Part shown: one piece after another, positions 60,833 to 64,000 of the stretch
Position numbering within the stretch: the first letter of the stretch is position 1
Layout of the letters: every line of letters begins with the position of its first letter
The notes under the pieces: generated by a model
Databases searched by the model: none
What the model was told of the DNA's origin: nothing
What the model saw: only the letters and a program-made list of their open reading frames with translations
Assembly (NCBI RefSeq): GCF_009727055.1
Contig: NC_052359.1
Span: 64,018,335-64,082,334, forward strand
Direction: 5' to 3'
Length of the DNA stretch: 64,000 nt
Source of the DNA: Benincasa hispida
Lineage: Eukaryota; Streptophyta; Magnoliopsida; Cucurbitales; Cucurbitaceae
Position numbers and translations under genes: made by a program

Positions 60833-62275
60833 ATGCTTATAACATTCTATTGCATATTGGTGGGTTTTTTTTCATTGGTTGTATGTTTGGTTGACTATAG
60901 TGGATACATTACGGTTTTGGCATCAGTTTTCATTTAATTTCATGTTGAAATTTGTAATTGCTTACATGTATGTGAAAATGTGTGGCAAAGGGTATGTAAA
61001 TTTGTTAGTGTCATTAGAGTTTTTATTAGGCTATAATTGCTCGGTTATGGGAAAGAGGCAGCTTCAAATTTGGTGTATATTGGCTTACAGAACCGAGAGT
61101 ATGCTTCCAGACACGAGAATCCGGCGACCCAACCCAGTTTGGTGAGCTTCCCAACGTGTCCAACTGTCTGGACGGTCCGACCCGTGCGCTTGCTCGACCC
61201 CGCCCGGTTAGGTGGAGTCCCCGTGCACGCAGCAGTTGTCACCAGCATCCGACCCGTCAGGAGCCCCAACCTGTGTTCGACCCACTTCATTCCCATTCCT
61301 CGCTTGGCGTTTCCTCATTTCTCATGCATACCTGCTTCCTCGTCCGACTAGACCCAACCTGCACGCCTCCTCCATTGACCAGCTCTAGCGCGTTGACTCA
61401 GCTGATCTAGATGGTTTGGACCAGTCCAGGTTACTTGGTTGAACCGGTTTGACCAGTTCAACCTGGTTTTGGAGTGTCTGAGCCGGTTCGAGTGGTTTTT
61501 GGCTGGTTCAAGTTGGTTCAAAGAGTTTAAAAGCTAGTTCGAGGGAGCTTGTTCATTTTTGTAATAAATTAGTTGTTTAATTGTTTTTTAGTGGCAAAAC
61601 TGGTCCACTTTAGTGTTGTTCAAGTATTCTGCATGTGATGTATGATATTTTCTAATTATGTGTGCATAAAGTATGACATATAGTCCTTTTTAAAAAACCC
61701 CACCATAGGATAAGCATGTGGCATACATTTGATATATATTATAAGTGTTATAATGTATATAGTATGTATGCTTAGTTTTAATATAAGTGTTATACTAGGA
61801 AAAATCCCACCATAGGAAGCATGTTATAGATAGATGTTCTAGGGTTATAAATGTTATAATTTATTTTATAATTGTTATAAAATAACCTAGACTTTCAAAA
61901 TCTATAACAAAGATAAGATACATGCTCACCTAGGATTAATCACTGCATTTCAATCGCCCTTTTTAAGAGTTAGAATAGGTCGATTACTTGTAAAACAAGA
62001 GTTCTTTACTTACCCAAGGAGATCTTGTCTAAGGTTGGGGTACTTAAGTTGACGGTTTATGGAACACCTCCTACCTGGAGATCAAACTAGCATCTAAGTC
62101 AATAACGCTAGTTACATGAGTATGTGTGAGTGGTATAAGGTAACAAAATTGGTTTATCACTTAGACATCATAGGTTAATCTGAGTATAAGAGTTATACTA
62201 GGAAAAATCACTTAGACTTAGGTTGTTTAATTAACCGGAGCATTCCTAAGTAAAGATTTACCCAAAAACAAGTAG

Positions 62276-62405
62276 AACACTTCAATGAGAGTCTAATAAC
62301 ATATAGGATATGTTGTTGGAATACTTCAGTGGAAATTTAATAACGTATATGATATGTTGTTAGAACACTTTAGTGGGAGATTAATAATATATACGATATG
62401 TTGTA
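62276..62405. repeat. 44-bp tandem repeat, three copies
   Basis: Copies start near 62281, 62325 and 62369, each with ACTTCAGTGG-type followed by TAATAACATATA and GATATGTTGTT. Confidence 0.85.
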
Positions 62406-62835
62406 TTTTAGCTCTCGCATCCCTAAAAGTTCACATCAAGATTCATGCTTCGCTTCCTGTCACCCTGGAAGTGTTTACATGAATCAAGGTCAAGGTGAAT
62501 ATGTGAAGCTATTCACAGTAAAATCAAATATACAATGTTTTTATTTTAATTCTCATGTCCCTAGAGACTTCACACCATGAGATTCATACGACGTATCGTG
62601 TCACCCTGGAAGTGACCTCCATTCGGAAAGTGTTTGCATGAATCAAGATCAAGGTGAATAGGGGGAAGTTGTTCATTATAAAATCAAATATGTGATATAT
62701 TCATTTCAACTCACACGTCCCTAGAAAGTTCACATCGTGAGATTCATACGACACTTCGTGTCACCCTGAAAATGACCTCCATTCGGAAAGTATTTGTATG
62801 GATGAAGATCAAGGAGAATGGCGGAAGTAGTTCAT
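62405..62835. repeat. About 160-bp tandem repeat, three copies
   Basis: CCCTAGAGACTTCACA, GAGATTCATACGAC, TGTCACCCTGGAAGTG and GACCTCCATTCGGAAAGT recur at 160-base spacing (for example 62561 and 62721); the first copy (62421) is shorter. Confidence 0.88.
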
Positions 62836-63377
62836 AGTAGGTGGGTGAAGGATATGTGTCAACATGTTCTGTGGTCTCTTCCATTGATTTGGACCGTGAG
62901 ATTCCTATGTTGCACCTGCTGGTTAGCTTTAAGCTACCCTTGCTAGTCGTTTAACGACGGCTATCCCCTCGGAGGGTTGTAACATAGGATTCGGAACAAC
63001 TCAAACTTCAGAAATGGATAGGATTTCTTAGGTATCCCAACTTTGACTCTCCAATTCGGTAGCATCGTTGGGGATGTTAATCTCTGAGATCTAAAAATGG
63101 AGGGTTACACTTATAGAATTACTAAGTGTTAGTAAGTTCTTAACCAAAAACGGTAGCTAAATGACTATCAGAATATGAGTAATTCTGGAGATAGTATTTA
63201 GTCAAGAATGTCTTGCTTTAGCAAAAGAGTATTTGACTACCCCTCGGTAGCACTTATTTTGACTCACTATAGTATCGTTGCAAATATAATAATGAAATTT
63301 GGGTACATTATTAAGTTTCTAAAATTTGATTGGGTTTAGAAGCAATTCACTAATTCGAATTTGTTTATAATTTCAGC

Positions 63378-64000
63378 ATGTTGAATTCTTCAAATTTACT
63401 CGCGTTCGACACTTTTAACAGTAAATCAATATGGAAATTGAATATATAAGCAGTTGATGATTTAGACTATGTTTTAATAGAGGAATTTCCTCTATCTCCT
63501 AACTCTGCTGCTTACCAGAAAGCACAACAAAGTAAATATGATTTACTTTTCATTGAGACGTGCTTGGTGGAAAATGATAAGTTAACCTGGATAATGGATT
63601 CAGGAGCCGCTAATCATATCTATACTTTTGCTTAGGAAACTAGTTCCTAGAGACAACTTACAGAAGGTGAAGCAACCTTTAAGGTAGGGACTGGGGAGGT
63701 TGTTTCGGCTAAAGCAGTGGGAGATATATAGTTATTTATTGGAGATAGATACATTTTACTTGAAAATGTTTATTACATTCCTTCTATGAAAAAGAATTTA
63801 ATTTCTATCTCATGTTCTCTAGAACAAAAATATAAAGTTTCTTTTGAATATAATGAAATTTTCATTATCTCAAAAGGTAATATAGTATGTTCTGCAAATC
63901 TAGAGAATAACTTATACGTATTAAAACCAACTGAGGCAAAAGAGTTGGTACATTCAGACCTTTGTGATTCAATGAATGTTAAAGCGAGAGGAGGTATGAT
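63378..64000 (+). pseudogene. gag-pol: Copia gag start joined to protease, with deletions
   Basis: From ATG 63378: a short gag N-terminus with a stop (63447), VDDLDYVLIEEFPLSP, then directly KYDLLFIETCLVEND and WIMDSGAANHI, the protease site with DSG intact. Capsid centre and CCHC knuckle are absent. Amber stops at 63633-63635 and 63648-63650. VGTGEVVSAKAVGD, ILLENVYYIPSMKKNLISIS and ENNLYVLKPTEAK follow, then a jump to ELVHSDLCDSMNVKARGG of integrase, so the HHCC pre-integrase region is also deleted. Open to the window end. Confidence 0.9.

Larger units (their letters stand above)
60833..63377 (+). other. Untranslated leader, probable intron
   Basis: No gene. A GC-rich patch lies at 61100-61400, then AT-rich sequence with ATAAGTGTTATAAT words, then two tandem repeats. 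It ends in TTTGTTTATAATTTCAG (AG at 63375-63376), a splice-acceptor-like site one base before the gag ATG. Short open frames in the GC-rich patch overlap on both strands and have no family resemblance. Confidence 0.75.
58962..64000 (+). mobile_element. Third copia element, 5' half, runs off the window
   Basis: 5' LTR, intact PBS, long leader and gag-protease, same family as the elements at 20812 and 33057. Left flank CTACC (58957-58961) is the expected first target duplication copy; the second is outside the window. Confidence 0.93.

Noticed and set aside
61037..61410. Overlapping frames in the leader of the third copia element
   Set aside because: GC-rich patch with frames open on several strands; sits between PBS and gag where no gene is expected.
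1..64000. tRNA, rRNA or host single-copy genes
   Set aside because: I looked for cloverleaf arms, rRNA core phrases and spliced host domains and saw none beyond transposon proteins and the MULE Ulp1 cargo.

Overview
The window is plant nuclear DNA made almost entirely of nested, decayed transposable elements. I found no intact host gene, rRNA, tRNA or CRISPR array. The copia LTR style, the gag-pol residues and a Mutator-like element carrying a Ulp1 protease point to a cucurbit, probably Cucumis (inference from family knowledge). Two N runs (21191-21215 and 29976-30450) and a single N at 31756 show a draft assembly.

Layout. 1-5590: a Ty3/gypsy LTR remnant, then CACTA-type ends and AT-rich spacer. 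5591-11066: a minus-strand Ty3/gypsy piece (gag, leader, PBS, LTR) split by a minus-strand copia LTR. 11067-20811 plus 32662-33045: wreck of a plus-strand copia element (integrase, RNase H, two LTRs), interrupted by a copia LTR, a gypsy LTR and, inside that, a Tat/Athila-type solo LTR. 20812-32661: a minus-strand copia element with a perfect TGATG target duplication, containing 5.3 kb of corrupted repeated pol sequence. 33057-43311: a second near-complete plus-strand copia element with a nested gypsy LTR. 43312-47442: a minus-strand copia element of a different lineage, split by a solo LTR. 47895-58961: a Mutator-like element (MULE) with broken transposase on plus and a Ulp1-like protease on minus, broken by a copia LTR and by a Tat/Athila-type LTR that itself contains a gypsy solo LTR. 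58962-64000: the 5' half of a third copia element of the dominant family.

The dominant copia family (LTR about 1.6-2.1 kb, TGTTGG ends, PBS ATTGGTATCAGAGC) is the most interesting part. Three separately inserted copies share an amber stop at the same codon just after the protease active site, and all lack the gag CCHC knuckle. Two copies share Lys in place of the catalytic integrase Glu. LTR copies carry a conserved 5' splice donor and the three gag starts sit just after a splice acceptor, which predicts a leader intron that removes the PBS from the gag mRNA. Together these suggest a trans-mobilised, non-autonomous lineage with a spliced gag message.

The other notable points are the 22596-27854 segment, which looks like an uncorrected noisy copy of the adjacent pol gene, and an ACGATCG-type minisatellite found both in copia LTRs and on both sides of the MULE Ulp1 gene.
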